A DNA stretch of 50,211 nucleotides from an uncultured Holdemanella sp. (lineage in GTDB: Bacteria > Bacillota_I > Bacilli_A > Erysipelotrichales > Erysipelotrichaceae), in NCBI RefSeq assembly GCF_934754935.1, contig NZ_CAKVJB010000015.1:1-50211 (forward strand), written 5' to 3'. Below, piece by piece: positions 23,388-32,415 of this stretch. Position 1 is the first letter of the stretch; every line of letters starts with the position of its first letter. A program made the position numbers and the translations under genes. The notes below the pieces were generated by a model, which worked only from the letters and a program-made list of their open reading frames with translations, ran no database searches and had not been told where the DNA came from.

Positions 23388-23819
23388 ATGGGATTTATGG
23401 ATAAAGTAAAAGACTTCGTTGCTCCAATCGAAGAAGAAGACGATTATCAAGAAGCACCACAAGCTGAAAAGGTAGAAGAAGTAGAACCTCAAAGTCGTTA
23501 TGAGAGACCAAAAGCTCGTACGAACACAACTTCTTTGAATTCAAATACAAAAATGGTATTGTTTGAACCAAGAAGCTTTGGAGAAGCTGAGGAAGTAGGA
23601 CAACGTTTAAAAGAAGGTCGTGCTGTTGTAGTTAATTTACACAAGCTAGATCGTGACTATGCACAACGTACTATTGATTTTTTAACAGGTGTTGTATATG
23701 CACTTGATGGTAAAATTCAGAAAATTGGTCAGAACGTAATTTTATGTTCTCCAGCTGAAATTGGTGTACAAGGAACTATTTCATTAGGAAGTCCTGATGA
23801 CTTCGAAGATGAAGACTAA
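23388..23819 (+). CDS. sepF: cell division protein SepF
   Basis: A 143-residue SepF, which anchors FtsZ filaments to the membrane in Gram-positives. An amphipathic N-terminal helix (MGFMDKVKDFV) is followed by an acidic linker and the folded core VLFEPRSFGEAEEVGQRLKEGRAVVVNLHKLD...RTIDFLTGVVYALDGKIQKI. The open frame reaches 23364, but TTAAGGAGG lies just before the ATG at 23388, which also gives the correct membrane-binding N-terminus. ylmH follows directly, as in the B. subtilis sepF region. Confidence 0.94.
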   Translation: MGFMDKVKDFVAPIEEEDDYQEAPQAEKVEEVEPQSRYERPKARTNTTSLNSNTKMVLFEPRSFGEAEEVGQRLKEGRAVVVNLHKLDRDYAQRTIDFLTGVVYALDGKIQKIGQNVILCSPAEIGVQGTISLGSPDDFEDED

Positions 23820-23831
23820 TATTTACTTTTA

Positions 23832-24572
23832 ATGAGCTCATTTATGGTAGGTCATGATGTGTTTATTTCGCAGATGAAAGATCAGATTCGTATCTTTCAA
23901 AAACAAAATAGGCTGATCATGACCTATTTTTTATCGATTTCTGAACAAGCAATTCTTCAGAATATGGTACCTAAAAATATTCATCTTGTATTTGATGGGG
24001 GCTATGATGAGGCAGAAAGAAAAATCGCATGCTTTATACCCGAAGGATATGAGGGTTTTAGTGATTGTGTTTGTCTTCATGCCACATACAATTCAAAATT
24101 CAAAACATTAACACACTCTGATTTACTAGGATGTTTAATGCATTCGGGTATTGAAAGAAGTGTCATTGGCGATTTAATTGTACAAGAAGATGACTTATAT
24201 ATTTTTTGCAAAGAAAAGATTTCAAAATATATTATCGATAATTGTACGCAGATTGGTAAGTGTAATGTATGTTTTGAAGAGTGTTTGGATTATGAAATCA
24301 CAAAAAGTAATAAAAAAGAAATACGTATCATGTGCAGCAGTCTACGTTTAGATAGTATTGTTGCTCAATTGTCACATTGTTCAAGAAGTGAAGCATTAAA
24401 AAAGATTCATGCAGGATTTGTGAAAGTTAATGATGTGGTACTTGAACAAAATTTACAATTGTGCAATAATGATTTCGTGTCAATCAGAAAGACAGGTCGA
24501 TTCCAGTTTAAAGAGGTTGTTTCAACCACAAAAAAGGGAAGACTTGTTTTGAACTTTGATCGATATATTTAG
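23832..24572 (+). CDS. ylmH: YlmH-type S4-domain RNA-binding protein
   Basis: A 246-residue protein with an N-terminal YlmH domain (VFDGGYDEAERKIACFIPEGYE) and a C-terminal S4 domain (LRLDSIVAQLSHCSRSEALKKIHAGFVKVNDVVL). In B. subtilis YlmH acts in ribosome-associated quality control with or beside RqcH, and an rqcH gene is present at 33512-35146. It sits next to sepF, as in the dcw region of many Bacillota. No Shine-Dalgarno sequence is visible before the ATG at 23832, so it may be coupled to sepF (12-base gap). Confidence 0.88.
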   Translation: MSSFMVGHDVFISQMKDQIRIFQKQNRLIMTYFLSISEQAILQNMVPKNIHLVFDGGYDEAERKIACFIPEGYEGFSDCVCLHATYNSKFKTLTHSDLLGCLMHSGIERSVIGDLIVQEDDLYIFCKEKISKYIIDNCTQIGKCNVCFEECLDYEITKSNKKEIRIMCSSLRLDSIVAQLSHCSRSEALKKIHAGFVKVNDVVLEQNLQLCNNDFVSIRKTGRFQFKEVVSTTKKGRLVLNFDRYI

Positions 24573-24574
24573 CT

Positions 24575-24795
24575 AAGATAAAGACACGCCTTTATTCGTT
24601 AGGATTTAAGAGAGCAATGAAATTTGGTGAAACATTGTATGAATAAGAATTTAGGTATCCCTTTTGAGCTGATCTTACGAAATTATAGTAGTTTGATCCG
24701 GATGATCCGTTATCTCATCAAAGTGCATAGTGTAAACTATGAATTAAGGTGGTACCGCGTGTTTATTACGTCCTTTTATTAGGGCGTTTTTTTTT
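24575..24795 (+). promoter_or_regulatory. T-box riboswitch (isoleucine, specifier AUC) for ileS
   Basis: Stem I with AAGAGAGC and a distal hairpin, specifier segment GGT-ATC-CC with the Ile codon ATC at 24657-24659, the T-box AAGGTGGTACCGCG (24746-24759) and a terminator (ACGTCCT / AGGGCGT, 24768-24787) followed by T residues. The promoter is less clear than for leuS and tyrS: TATATT at 24564-24569 is a candidate -10 without a good -35, so read-through from ylmH may contribute. Confidence 0.93.
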
Positions 24796-24816
24796 ATTTT
24801 GAAAAGGAGATAAAGT

Positions 24817-27543
24817 ATGGACTACAAAGAAACTCTTCATATGCCTAAAACGGCATTTGAAATGCGTGGAAATTTGACGAAAAAAGAGCCTGGTTTCCAA
24901 AAACGCTGGCAAGATGAAAAATTGTATGAAAAGATGTTAGAAAGAAGAGAAGGAGCTGAATCATTTGTACTACATGATGGTCCTCCTTATGCCAATGGGG
25001 ATATCCACTTAGGACATGCCTTAAATAAAGTGTTAAAAGATGTAATTGTAAAATCTCACTTTATGGAAGGATACAAAACACCATATATTCCAGGATGGGA
25101 TACTCATGGTTTACCAATCGAAACAGCTGTTACTAAATTAGGTTATGACCGTAAAAAAATGGGTATCGCTGAATTTAGAAAAATCTGTTATGACTATGCT
25201 CTAAAACAAGTAGCTAATCAAAAAGCTGGATTCTTAAGTTTAGGATCTATTGGAGATTATGATCATCCTTATATCACTCTTCAAAAGGGTTTTGAAAAAC
25301 ACCAAATCGAAATCTTTGGAAAGATGGCTATGAAAGGTTTGATCTACAAAGGATTAAAACCAGTTTATTGGTCACCAAGTAGTGAATCAGCTTTAGCTGA
25401 GGCAGAAGTTGAATATAAAGATGTTAAGAGTCCAACAATTTATGTTAAATTTGCCGTTAAAGATGGAAAAGGCGTATTGGATACAGATTGCAACTTCGTA
25501 ATTTGGACAACAACACCTTGGACTATTCCTGCAAACTTAGGAATTAGTGTAAACCCTGATTTTGACTATTCATTAGTGGATACAGAAAAGGGAAAATTGA
25601 TCATGTTATCAAGCATGGTTGAAGAATTGTGCGATAAGTTTGAAGTTGAAAAACGTGATGTTTTAAAAACTTTTAAAGGTAAAGAATTCGAATATATTAC
25701 ATGTACTCACCCATTATATCCAGAAAGAGAAAGTTTATTGATGTGTGGAGATCACGTAACAGCTGATGCTGGTACTGGATGTGTTCATACAGCGCCTGGA
25801 TTTGGTGTAGATGACTTTAATATTGGTATGAAATATGGTTTACCAGTGTATTGTAACGTGGATGCACAAGGATGCATGATGGATGATGTTGGTGAATGGC
25901 TTGCAGGTCAATATGTTGAAGATGCCAACAAGACAGTTACTCAAAAATTAGATGAATTGGGTGTATTATTAAAACTTCAATTCATTACCCACTCATACCC
26001 ACATGACTGGCGTACTAAAAAACCTATTATTTTCCGTGCTACAACACAATGGTTTGCGTCAATTGATCAAATCCGTGATGAATTACTAGAACAAATTCAC
26101 TCTGTATCTTGGGTACCTGCTTGGGGTGAACAACGTATGCACAATATGATTGCCGATCGTAATGACTGGTGTATTTCTCGTCAACGTGCTTGGGGTGTTC
26201 CAATTCCAATTATTTATGGAGAAGATGATACACCTATTATGGATCAAGCCATCTTTGATCATGTAGCCGAATTGGTTGGTGAATATGGATCAAACGTTTG
26301 GTTTGAAAGAGATGTTAAAGATTTATTACCAGAAGGATACACAAATGAACATTCACCAAATGGTATCTTCCGTAAAGAAACAGATACTATGGATGTTTGG
26401 TTTGACTCTGGATCAAGTCATACAGGAGCTATGATGGATCGTGGCTTAGGTTATCCTGCAGATTTATATTTTGAAGGTAGTGATCAATATCGTGGATGGT
26501 TCAACTCAAGTTTGATCGTAGGTACGGCTGTTCATGGTAAAGCTCCATACAAACAAGTATTATCGCATGGTTTCGTTATGGATGAAAAAGGCGTTAAGAT
26601 GTCTAAATCACAATGGAATGCCGTTGCACCTAGTGAAATTACTAAGAAATATGGTGCAGATATCTTACGTTTGTGGGCATGTAGTGTAGACTATCAAGCG
26701 GATGTTTCAATGGGTCAAAAGATCTTGAAACAAGTTAGTGAAAACTATCGTAAAGTTCGTAATACATTGCGTTTCTTAATGGCTAACTTAGATGATCAAC
26801 AATTCACAGCGAAAGATTGTGTAAACTTCAATGAATTGAGTGAATTGGATCAATATATCTTAACAGAATTAAAAGATGCCGTAGATTTCTGTAGAAAAGC
26901 TTATAATGAATATCGTTTCTCAGATGTTGTTACATATTTGACAAACTTAATGACAAACGAATTATCTGCTTACTACTTAGATTACACAAAGGATATTCTT
27001 TATATTGAAAAAGAAGATGCACCAGTTCGTCGTCAAGTTCAAACTGTACTATATAATGCCGTAGAAGTGATGACTAAATTATGGGCTCCAATCTTGGCTC
27101 ATACTTGTGAAGAAGTCAATGACTATATGCACTTTGATGAAGAAAGTATCCACTTAACTACATTCAAAGACTTAGAATTAGATTTTGATGTAGAAAAGAT
27201 CAAAGCGGACATGGAAGAATTATTCAAAGTTCGTAAGGATGTCTTCAAAGCTCTTGAAAATGCTCGTGCTCAAGGTTTAATTGGTAAATCACTAGAAGCA
27301 CATGTTGTATTACATGTAAGTGATGCACAAAAAGAAATCATGGATCGTGTATTGAGTAATGCAGCACAATGGTTCATCGTATCTAAAGTATCATTCACAA
27401 ATGATGAATTAGAACAATTCGAAGTTTGTCAGGTAAAAGTAGAAAAAGCTACAGGTCATGTATGTCCTCGTTGCTGGAACTACACAGAATCTGAAAACGA
27501 AGATGGATTGTGTGATCGTTGTAACCACGTGTTACATGACTAA
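24817..27543 (+). CDS. ileS: isoleucyl-tRNA synthetase
   Basis: A 908-residue class I synthetase with HIGH motif (HDGPPYANGDIHLGHALNK), the CP1 editing domain (WTTTPWTIPANLGI; GTGCVHTAPGFGVDDF), the DVWFDSGSSH block, KMSKS (GVKMSKSQWN) and a C-terminal zinc-binding region CPRCWN ... CDRCNHVL. Length is normal for the Bacillota form. It is controlled by an Ile T-box and shares a terminator with the convergent apbE gene. Confidence 0.97.
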   Translation: MDYKETLHMPKTAFEMRGNLTKKEPGFQKRWQDEKLYEKMLERREGAESFVLHDGPPYANGDIHLGHALNKVLKDVIVKSHFMEGYKTPYIPGWDTHGLPIETAVTKLGYDRKKMGIAEFRKICYDYALKQVANQKAGFLSLGSIGDYDHPYITLQKGFEKHQIEIFGKMAMKGLIYKGLKPVYWSPSSESALAEAEVEYKDVKSPTIYVKFAVKDGKGVLDTDCNFVIWTTTPWTIPANLGISVNPDFDYSLVDTEKGKLIMLSSMVEELCDKFEVEKRDVLKTFKGKEFEYITCTHPLYPERESLLMCGDHVTADAGTGCVHTAPGFGVDDFNIGMKYGLPVYCNVDAQGCMMDDVGEWLAGQYVEDANKTVTQKLDELGVLLKLQFITHSYPHDWRTKKPIIFRATTQWFASIDQIRDELLEQIHSVSWVPAWGEQRMHNMIADRNDWCISRQRAWGVPIPIIYGEDDTPIMDQAIFDHVAELVGEYGSNVWFERDVKDLLPEGYTNEHSPNGIFRKETDTMDVWFDSGSSHTGAMMDRGLGYPADLYFEGSDQYRGWFNSSLIVGTAVHGKAPYKQVLSHGFVMDEKGVKMSKSQWNAVAPSEITKKYGADILRLWACSVDYQADVSMGQKILKQVSENYRKVRNTLRFLMANLDDQQFTAKDCVNFNELSELDQYILTELKDAVDFCRKAYNEYRFSDVVTYLTNLMTNELSAYYLDYTKDILYIEKEDAPVRRQVQTVLYNAVEVMTKLWAPILAHTCEEVNDYMHFDEESIHLTTFKDLELDFDVEKIKADMEELFKVRKDVFKALENARAQGLIGKSLEAHVVLHVSDAQKEIMDRVLSNAAQWFIVSKVSFTNDELEQFEVCQVKVEKATGHVCPRCWNYTESENEDGLCDRCNHVLHD

Positions 27544-27552
27544 TTTGTAAAT

Positions 27553-27595
27553 GAAAAAGAGTAACTCTAATCAACAAGAGTTACTCTATTTTTAA
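27553..27595. terminator. bidirectional terminator of ileS and apbE
   Basis: An 11-bp stem (AGAGTAACTCT 27558-27568 / AGAGTTACTCT 27577-27587) with an 8-base loop. A and T tracts on either side provide a T run for both directions. Confidence 0.88.
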
Positions 27596-28652
27596 TTTTG
27601 TCTGTTGTGATGATCTTATAATCTTTCGTTTCAAGATTGGATTTTATATCTGTATCTTTATCTACGATCCATATCGCTTGTACATCATAATCAAGTGTGG
27701 ATAGATATTTCATTCCATCTTCTACACTCATACAAAACAAGGTTGTACTTAAGGCATCGGCTTTACCTGAATCTTTTGTGATGACGGTAACACTTCGAAC
27801 ATAGTTTGCAGGATAGCCTGTTTGTGGATCAATAATATGGGAATATTTTTTATTTTTATATGTGAAATATCTTTGGTAATCTCCACTTGTGACTAAACAA
27901 GTGGCTTTTTTTGTTTCATATTGAACGAGCGCATCACTTGAATCCGGGGATTGAATACCAATCTTCCAATTTGATCCATCTTCTTTTTCACCCAATAAGA
28001 CAACATTACCACCGGCATTGATATATCCGTTTTTTAGTCCTGCTTTATTTAATGCTTCTTTGGCAATTTGAGCTGTGTAGCCTTTGGCAATCGCACCTAG
28101 ATCAATGGATAATTCAGGATCTAAAAAGGATACTTCATTATTATTGATTTGAATATTGTTTAGATCAATATGTTTTAAAGCTTCTTGAATCTTGTCATCA
28201 CTAGGAGGAACTTGTGTGTTTTCTCTAGCGTCATGCCATAAATTTAATAGGGCTCCTTGGCTGATGTCAAATTGTGAGTTTTCAGACTGCATCTTTATAG
28301 CTAGTTTTAAACAATCAATAAAGGTGGCATCCATTTGAATCGGATGATCATAAGCTTCATGATTTAAAGTATATAGGTTATTGATATTTTTATAGGCATG
28401 GTATTGATCGAATCGTTTGTTGTTTTCTTTAAATGTTTTTCGTAAGATCTTTGTATATTTGGCAAAATCTGCTTGCGAACATGAGCAATTTAGAGTGATG
28501 GGTGTGTCAAAGCCGACATCGGTTAGTGTAACATTCAGGTTTTCTGTTGTTTCATTGCCTTTATTTTGTACAAAAAATACAACGGAACTAATGAATATTA
28601 GAAAACAAATCGATAGGATCAACCATGATAATATAGACTTATTTTTTTGCAT
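27567..28652 (-). CDS. apbE: FAD:protein FMN transferase (ApbE)
   Basis: A 361-residue ApbE, which covalently attaches FMN to a Thr in target flavoproteins, including RnfG and RnfD. An N-terminal membrane anchor (about 9-28, no lipobox Cys) is followed by the catalytic domain with FDISQGALLNLWHD, DLGAIAKGYTAQ, NAGGNVVLLG and the C-terminal HIIDPQTGYP ... ADALSTTLF. It is divergent from the rnf operon, its likely substrate source. The ATG at 28652 lies only 6 bases after a perfect -10 and has no Shine-Dalgarno sequence, suggesting a leaderless mRNA. Confidence 0.94.
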   Translation of the reverse strand: MQKNKSILSWLILSICFLIFISSVVFFVQNKGNETTENLNVTLTDVGFDTPITLNCSCSQADFAKYTKILRKTFKENNKRFDQYHAYKNINNLYTLNHEAYDHPIQMDATFIDCLKLAIKMQSENSQFDISQGALLNLWHDARENTQVPPSDDKIQEALKHIDLNNIQINNNEVSFLDPELSIDLGAIAKGYTAQIAKEALNKAGLKNGYINAGGNVVLLGEKEDGSNWKIGIQSPDSSDALVQYETKKATCLVTSGDYQRYFTYKNKKYSHIIDPQTGYPANYVRSVTVITKDSGKADALSTTLFCMSVEDGMKYLSTLDYDVQAIWIVDKDTDIKSNLETKDYKIITTDKIKNRVTLVD

Positions 28653-28658
28653 AGAAGT

Positions 28659-28687
28659 ATTATATGATGAATTGAGTTTAATGTAAA
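28659..28687 (-). promoter_or_regulatory. promoter of apbE
   Basis: On the minus strand TTTACA (28682-28687), a 17-base spacer and TATAAT (28659-28664). The -10 ends 6 bases before the apbE ATG, so transcription should start at or next to the A of the start codon. Confidence 0.75.
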
Positions 28688-28688
28688 T

Positions 28689-28700
28689 GTAAGTACTTAC
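28689..28700. promoter_or_regulatory. 12-bp palindrome between divergent apbE and rnf promoters
   Basis: GTAAGTACTTAC is a perfect palindrome. It lies one base beyond the apbE -35 element and 29 bases upstream of the rnf -35, so a regulator bound here could touch both promoters. No matching regulator is recognised. Confidence 0.45.
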
Positions 28701-28729
28701 CTAAATTATGGGAAATTGTCAAAAAATTC

Positions 28730-28758
28730 TTGAACTTGTGAAAAAAAAGGCCTATGAT
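28730..28758 (+). promoter_or_regulatory. promoter of the rnf operon
   Basis: TTGAAC (28730-28735), a 17-base spacer and TATGAT (28753-28758). A GGGAGGTAGG ribosome binding site precedes rnfC. Confidence 0.72.
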
Positions 28759-28788
28759 TAAAAAGTATAAATGGGAGGTAGGATTTAT

Positions 28789-30081
28789 ATGTCACTATTT
28801 TTAGGACCAATGAGACAGCATATTCCTGGTAAAAAAGAATTGACAGAAAAGTCTGAATTATTACATCTTATGCCTAAAAAGGAAGTTTATATTCCTTTAG
28901 TAGCAGGACGTACTTTAGATTTTGATATTCTTGTTGAAGAGGGAGATACTGTATCCGTTGGAACAAAACTGGCTGAAACAAAGTCAGGTTTTTATGTGCC
29001 AATTTATTCAAGTGTTTCTGGAACTTACAAAGGAATTGTTAAGCGTATGCACAATTCTTTGCGTCCACAAAATCACATGGTGATTGAATGCGATTTTAAA
29101 CAAACCAAAGTTCAATCTTTCGCACCATTAGACTGGCAAAGCGCAAGTCGTGAAGAGTGTGTTGATTTTGTAAAAAATGCAGGTATTGTTGGTTTAGGTG
29201 GAGCTGGTTTCCCAACCTATGTAAAATATATGAAACCAGATGGAGTTGATTATGTATTGATCAATGCCGTAGAATGTGAGCCTTATATCACAGCCGATTA
29301 CCGCTCTGTCATGGATGATGCACAAGATTTAGTAACAGGTGCTAAGATCATGAAGAAAATGGCTGAAGCCAAAACGGTTTACATTTGTATCAAAGAATCT
29401 CACCCAGATTTAATTGAAAAAGTTAAATCTGCATTGAATGATGCTGCTGGTGTTGAGGTTCGTCCAGTCCCTGATGTGTACCCAATGGGTTGGGAACGTG
29501 TATTAGTACGTGAAGTATTGCATAAAGAATATGGCGGATTACCAGCCGAAGCCGGCGCCATCATTGGAAATGCTTCAAGTGCCATCGCCATTGCGAAAGC
29601 ATTTGAAAAAGGGGAAGCTATCACACAAAAGAATTTAACAGTGAGTGGTGAATGCGTAAAAGACCCACACAATGTATGTGTGCCAGTTGGTATGCCTGTT
29701 AGTGAAATCATCGAAGCTTGTGGTGGATATACACAAGATACAGTTCGCTTGATTTCTGGTGGACCTATGATGGGTAAAACAATTGTCAATGATATGTTTG
29801 TCGTTGACCGTGCTATGAATGCATTAACTGTACTTCCAGCTGCAAATGATGATGCGATCGCATGTTTACGTTGTGGTAAATGTAGTGATCATTGTCCAAG
29901 TGGTTTACAGCCAGTAAGAATTACAGCTGCATTGAAGGCCAATGACGTTGATGAAATGTCAAAACGTGGTGTTATGAGTTGTATCGAATGTGGAATGTGT
30001 ACTTATATTTGTCCTTCTCATATCGATGTAACTGAAAATGTTCGTAAGGCAAAACGTATTGTTATGCTTAAGAAAAAGTAG
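28789..30081 (+). CDS. rnfC: Rnf complex subunit C (NADH-binding, 2x 4Fe-4S)
   Basis: A 430-residue RnfC, the peripheral subunit that passes electrons to NAD+. An N-terminal biotin/lipoyl-like region is followed by the NADH/FMN domain (GGAGFPTYVKY, VLINAVECEPYITADYR, YPMGWERVLVREVLHKEYGGLP) and two ferredoxin-type clusters: C359, C362, C365, C369 and C398, C401, C404, C408. The frame opens at 28771, but GGGAGGTAGG is best spaced for the ATG at 28789 (MSLFLGPM). It is the first gene of the operon; rnfD follows after 11 bases. Confidence 0.95.
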   Translation: MSLFLGPMRQHIPGKKELTEKSELLHLMPKKEVYIPLVAGRTLDFDILVEEGDTVSVGTKLAETKSGFYVPIYSSVSGTYKGIVKRMHNSLRPQNHMVIECDFKQTKVQSFAPLDWQSASREECVDFVKNAGIVGLGGAGFPTYVKYMKPDGVDYVLINAVECEPYITADYRSVMDDAQDLVTGAKIMKKMAEAKTVYICIKESHPDLIEKVKSALNDAAGVEVRPVPDVYPMGWERVLVREVLHKEYGGLPAEAGAIIGNASSAIAIAKAFEKGEAITQKNLTVSGECVKDPHNVCVPVGMPVSEIIEACGGYTQDTVRLISGGPMMGKTIVNDMFVVDRAMNALTVLPAANDDAIACLRCGKCSDHCPSGLQPVRITAALKANDVDEMSKRGVMSCIECGMCTYICPSHIDVTENVRKAKRIVMLKKK

Positions 30082-30092
30082 GGAGGATTCAA

Positions 30093-31235
30093 ATGAAATT
30101 TACTTTTCATGTAAGTCCAAGCATTAAGAATAACTTGTCAACACAACGTATCATGAAAGAATTATCTTTAAGTTTATTAGTTGTGTTTGTAGCAGCTGTC
30201 ATTTACTATGCATCTGCATGGGGTGCTAATGCTGCTTTACATTGTGTTCTTTTATTAGCTTGTTCTTTAATTACTACATTCGTTTGCGAATCCATCTTCG
30301 CAAAGATTATGAAGAAAGATATTAAAACTTTCTTAAAGAGCTCATTTGGATGGGTTACAGCTATCATTTTAACTTTGATGGTACCTGTAAATATGTCTTG
30401 TTATGCAGTTATTATTGCGACAGTATTCGCAATCGTACTGGCAAAATTATTATTTGGTGGTTTTGGACAAAATATCTTTAACCCTGCAGCTGTAGGTCGT
30501 GCTGTTATTTTACAGGCATTTACAGGTGTTAGTGTAGGTCTAATCACACAAGCAACACCAACTACAGTGATTGCGAGTGCTTATCATTGGTTACCAGCTA
30601 ATGCGACTGTATTAGATTCATTCTTATCTCAATATGGAGGATTTGCAGGTTTAGCTTTAGGAACTTATCCTGGATCTATTGGTGAAACATTCTCTATCTT
30701 GATTTTGATCATTGGAGTTGTTTTAGCTGTTCGTCAAATCATTGACTGGAGAGTTCCAGTTGTATATTTAGGAACAATTTTTGTATTAACTGCTGTTGTA
30801 GCTTTAATTACAGGAATTGATTCATACCATGGTATTCCAGCATTTATTTGGTATCCATTATTACACTTATTAACTGGTGGTGTTATTTTTGGTGCTGTAT
30901 TTATGTTGACAGATCCTGTCACAAGTCCAACGAGTGCAAGTGGACGTGTTGTATTCGCGATGGGTGCAGCTATTATTACTACATTGATTCGTTTAAAAGC
31001 CAATCTTCCAGAAGGATGTTTATATTCTATTTTATTGATGAATATGTTTACGCCATGGATTGAATCTTGTTTCGATGGAAAACAATTAGAATTGGTTAAA
31101 AAATCAAGAATTGTTTGTGCTTGTTTAGCATTGATTGGTTTAGCTATCAGTTTCTATGCAGCTAGTTCCATTCAAAAGGTAGATACTATTCCTGAAACAG
31201 CTGCAGTTGTTGAAACTATGGAGGTAACTCTATGA
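30093..31235 (+). CDS. rnfD: Rnf complex subunit D (membrane flavoprotein)
   Basis: A 380-residue polytopic membrane protein with about ten hydrophobic segments. Seen: VSPSIKNNLSTQRIM at the N-terminus, the conserved FNPAAVGRAVILQAF and the TDPVTSPTSASGR region (about 273-285), whose Thr residues are candidates for covalent FMN attachment by ApbE. RnfD is part of the ion-translocating core. GTAGGGAGG precedes the ATG, and the end overlaps rnfG by four bases. Confidence 0.94.
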   Translation: MKFTFHVSPSIKNNLSTQRIMKELSLSLLVVFVAAVIYYASAWGANAALHCVLLLACSLITTFVCESIFAKIMKKDIKTFLKSSFGWVTAIILTLMVPVNMSCYAVIIATVFAIVLAKLLFGGFGQNIFNPAAVGRAVILQAFTGVSVGLITQATPTTVIASAYHWLPANATVLDSFLSQYGGFAGLALGTYPGSIGETFSILILIIGVVLAVRQIIDWRVPVVYLGTIFVLTAVVALITGIDSYHGIPAFIWYPLLHLLTGGVIFGAVFMLTDPVTSPTSASGRVVFAMGAAIITTLIRLKANLPEGCLYSILLMNMFTPWIESCFDGKQLELVKKSRIVCACLALIGLAISFYAASSIQKVDTIPETAAVVETMEVTL

Positions 31236-31741
31236 ATAAGATCGTACATTTAGGTTTATTCTTAGCTATCGTTAGTGCGGTTGCCGGTGGTGCCTTAGCA
31301 TTTGCGAATCAAATGACAGCTCCAGTTATTGCAGAAAATAACGAAAGACAAGAAAAAGAATCTTTGATGGCTATGTATCCAGATGCAAGCGCAAATGATT
31401 TTAAATTAGTGAATAAAACTTTGGATTCAAAAACTGTTCAAAAGGTTTATGAATATAAAAATGTTTATATCTTTAACATGAGTGTTAGTGGATACAAAGA
31501 TGGAACTGTATTCTTAGTATCCATTGATAAAGATTCAAAGAAAATTGATAAATATAATGCCATTAGTAATGGAGATACAAAAGGTCTAGGATCTCAAGTA
31601 ACGGAAGCTCCATTTAAGAAGTCTTTGGAAGGAAAAGATGCAACAGGTGAATTGGATACAATTTCTGGTGCTACTGTTTCTTCAGGACCTGTTGTGAATG
31701 GTATTCATGAAGCGGCAAAACTTGTCGACAAATTAAAGTAA
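31232..31741 (+). CDS. rnfG: Rnf complex subunit G (covalent-FMN protein)
   Basis: A 169-residue protein with one N-terminal membrane helix (about 4-27) and an extracytoplasmic FMN-binding domain. The flavinylation motif SGAT is at 145-148 (TISGATVSSGPV), so Thr148 should carry FMN attached by ApbE. The start overlaps rnfD (ATGA) and is preceded by GGAGG. Confidence 0.95.
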   Translation: MNKIVHLGLFLAIVSAVAGGALAFANQMTAPVIAENNERQEKESLMAMYPDASANDFKLVNKTLDSKTVQKVYEYKNVYIFNMSVSGYKDGTVFLVSIDKDSKKIDKYNAISNGDTKGLGSQVTEAPFKKSLEGKDATGELDTISGATVSSGPVVNGIHEAAKLVDKLK

Positions 31742-31754
31742 GGAGGTTATCTAG

Positions 31755-32414
31755 ATGAATCGTTTTGAAAACTTTAAAGCGGGTTTAATTAAAGATAACC
31801 CAGTATTCTCATTGTTCTTAGGAATTTGTTCGACACTAGCCATTACTACAACTGTAAATAATGCGATTGGTATGGGTGTTAGTGTTATTATCGTATTGAT
31901 TATGTCAAACGTAATTATTTCATGTGTTCGTAAAATTACGCCAGATGAAATTCGTATTCCAGTTTATATTGTTATTATCGCAACATTGGTTAAGATCATT
32001 CAAATGTTGATTCAAGCCTATGCGCCAAGTTTAAATACAAGCTTAGGTGTATTTATTCCATTGATCGTAGTTAACTGTATCATTTTGGGTCGTGCGGAAG
32101 CTTTCGCTAGTAAAAACGGAGTTTTGGATTCAGCTCTTGATGGTTTAGGAATGGGTCTTGGATATACTTTGGCTGTACTTGCGATGTCATTCATTCGTGA
32201 ATTGATTTCGACAGGTGGAATTAAAGTGGTAAACCCATTTAATGAAGCTCAAGTATGGTTAAATCTGCATATTATTCCTGAAAACTTCACAATTAGTATC
32301 TTTGGATCTAGTGTTGGAGCCTTCATTACATTTGCGGTTTTAGCAGCAGCTGTTGGTGCTTATAAACAACATGTAACAGCTAAAGAAGAAGCTGCGGCAA
32401 AGGAGGAAAAGTAA
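31755..32414 (+). CDS. rnfE: Rnf complex subunit E (membrane protein)
   Basis: A 219-residue membrane protein of the RnfA/RnfE (NqrD/E) family with about six helices. Seen: KDNPVFSLFLGICSTLAITTTVNNAIGMG and IPLIVVNCIILGRAEAFASKN. With RnfA it forms the paired core that ligates a membrane Fe-S cluster and conducts ions; the Cys residues of the two CS/NC segments (LGICS, VNCII) fit this. AAGGAGG precedes the ATG. Confidence 0.94.
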   Translation: MNRFENFKAGLIKDNPVFSLFLGICSTLAITTTVNNAIGMGVSVIIVLIMSNVIISCVRKITPDEIRIPVYIVIIATLVKIIQMLIQAYAPSLNTSLGVFIPLIVVNCIILGRAEAFASKNGVLDSALDGLGMGLGYTLAVLAMSFIRELISTGGIKVVNPFNEAQVWLNLHIIPENFTISIFGSSVGAFITFAVLAAAVGAYKQHVTAKEEAAAKEEK

Positions 32415-32415
32415 G

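Noticed and set aside
28716..28733. Possible Rex site before the rnf operon (TTGTCAA-AAAA-TTCTTGA)
   Set aside because: Only one half resembles the consensus and the second half matches 4 of 7; it also overlaps the -35. Too weak to call next to the clear site before bcd.
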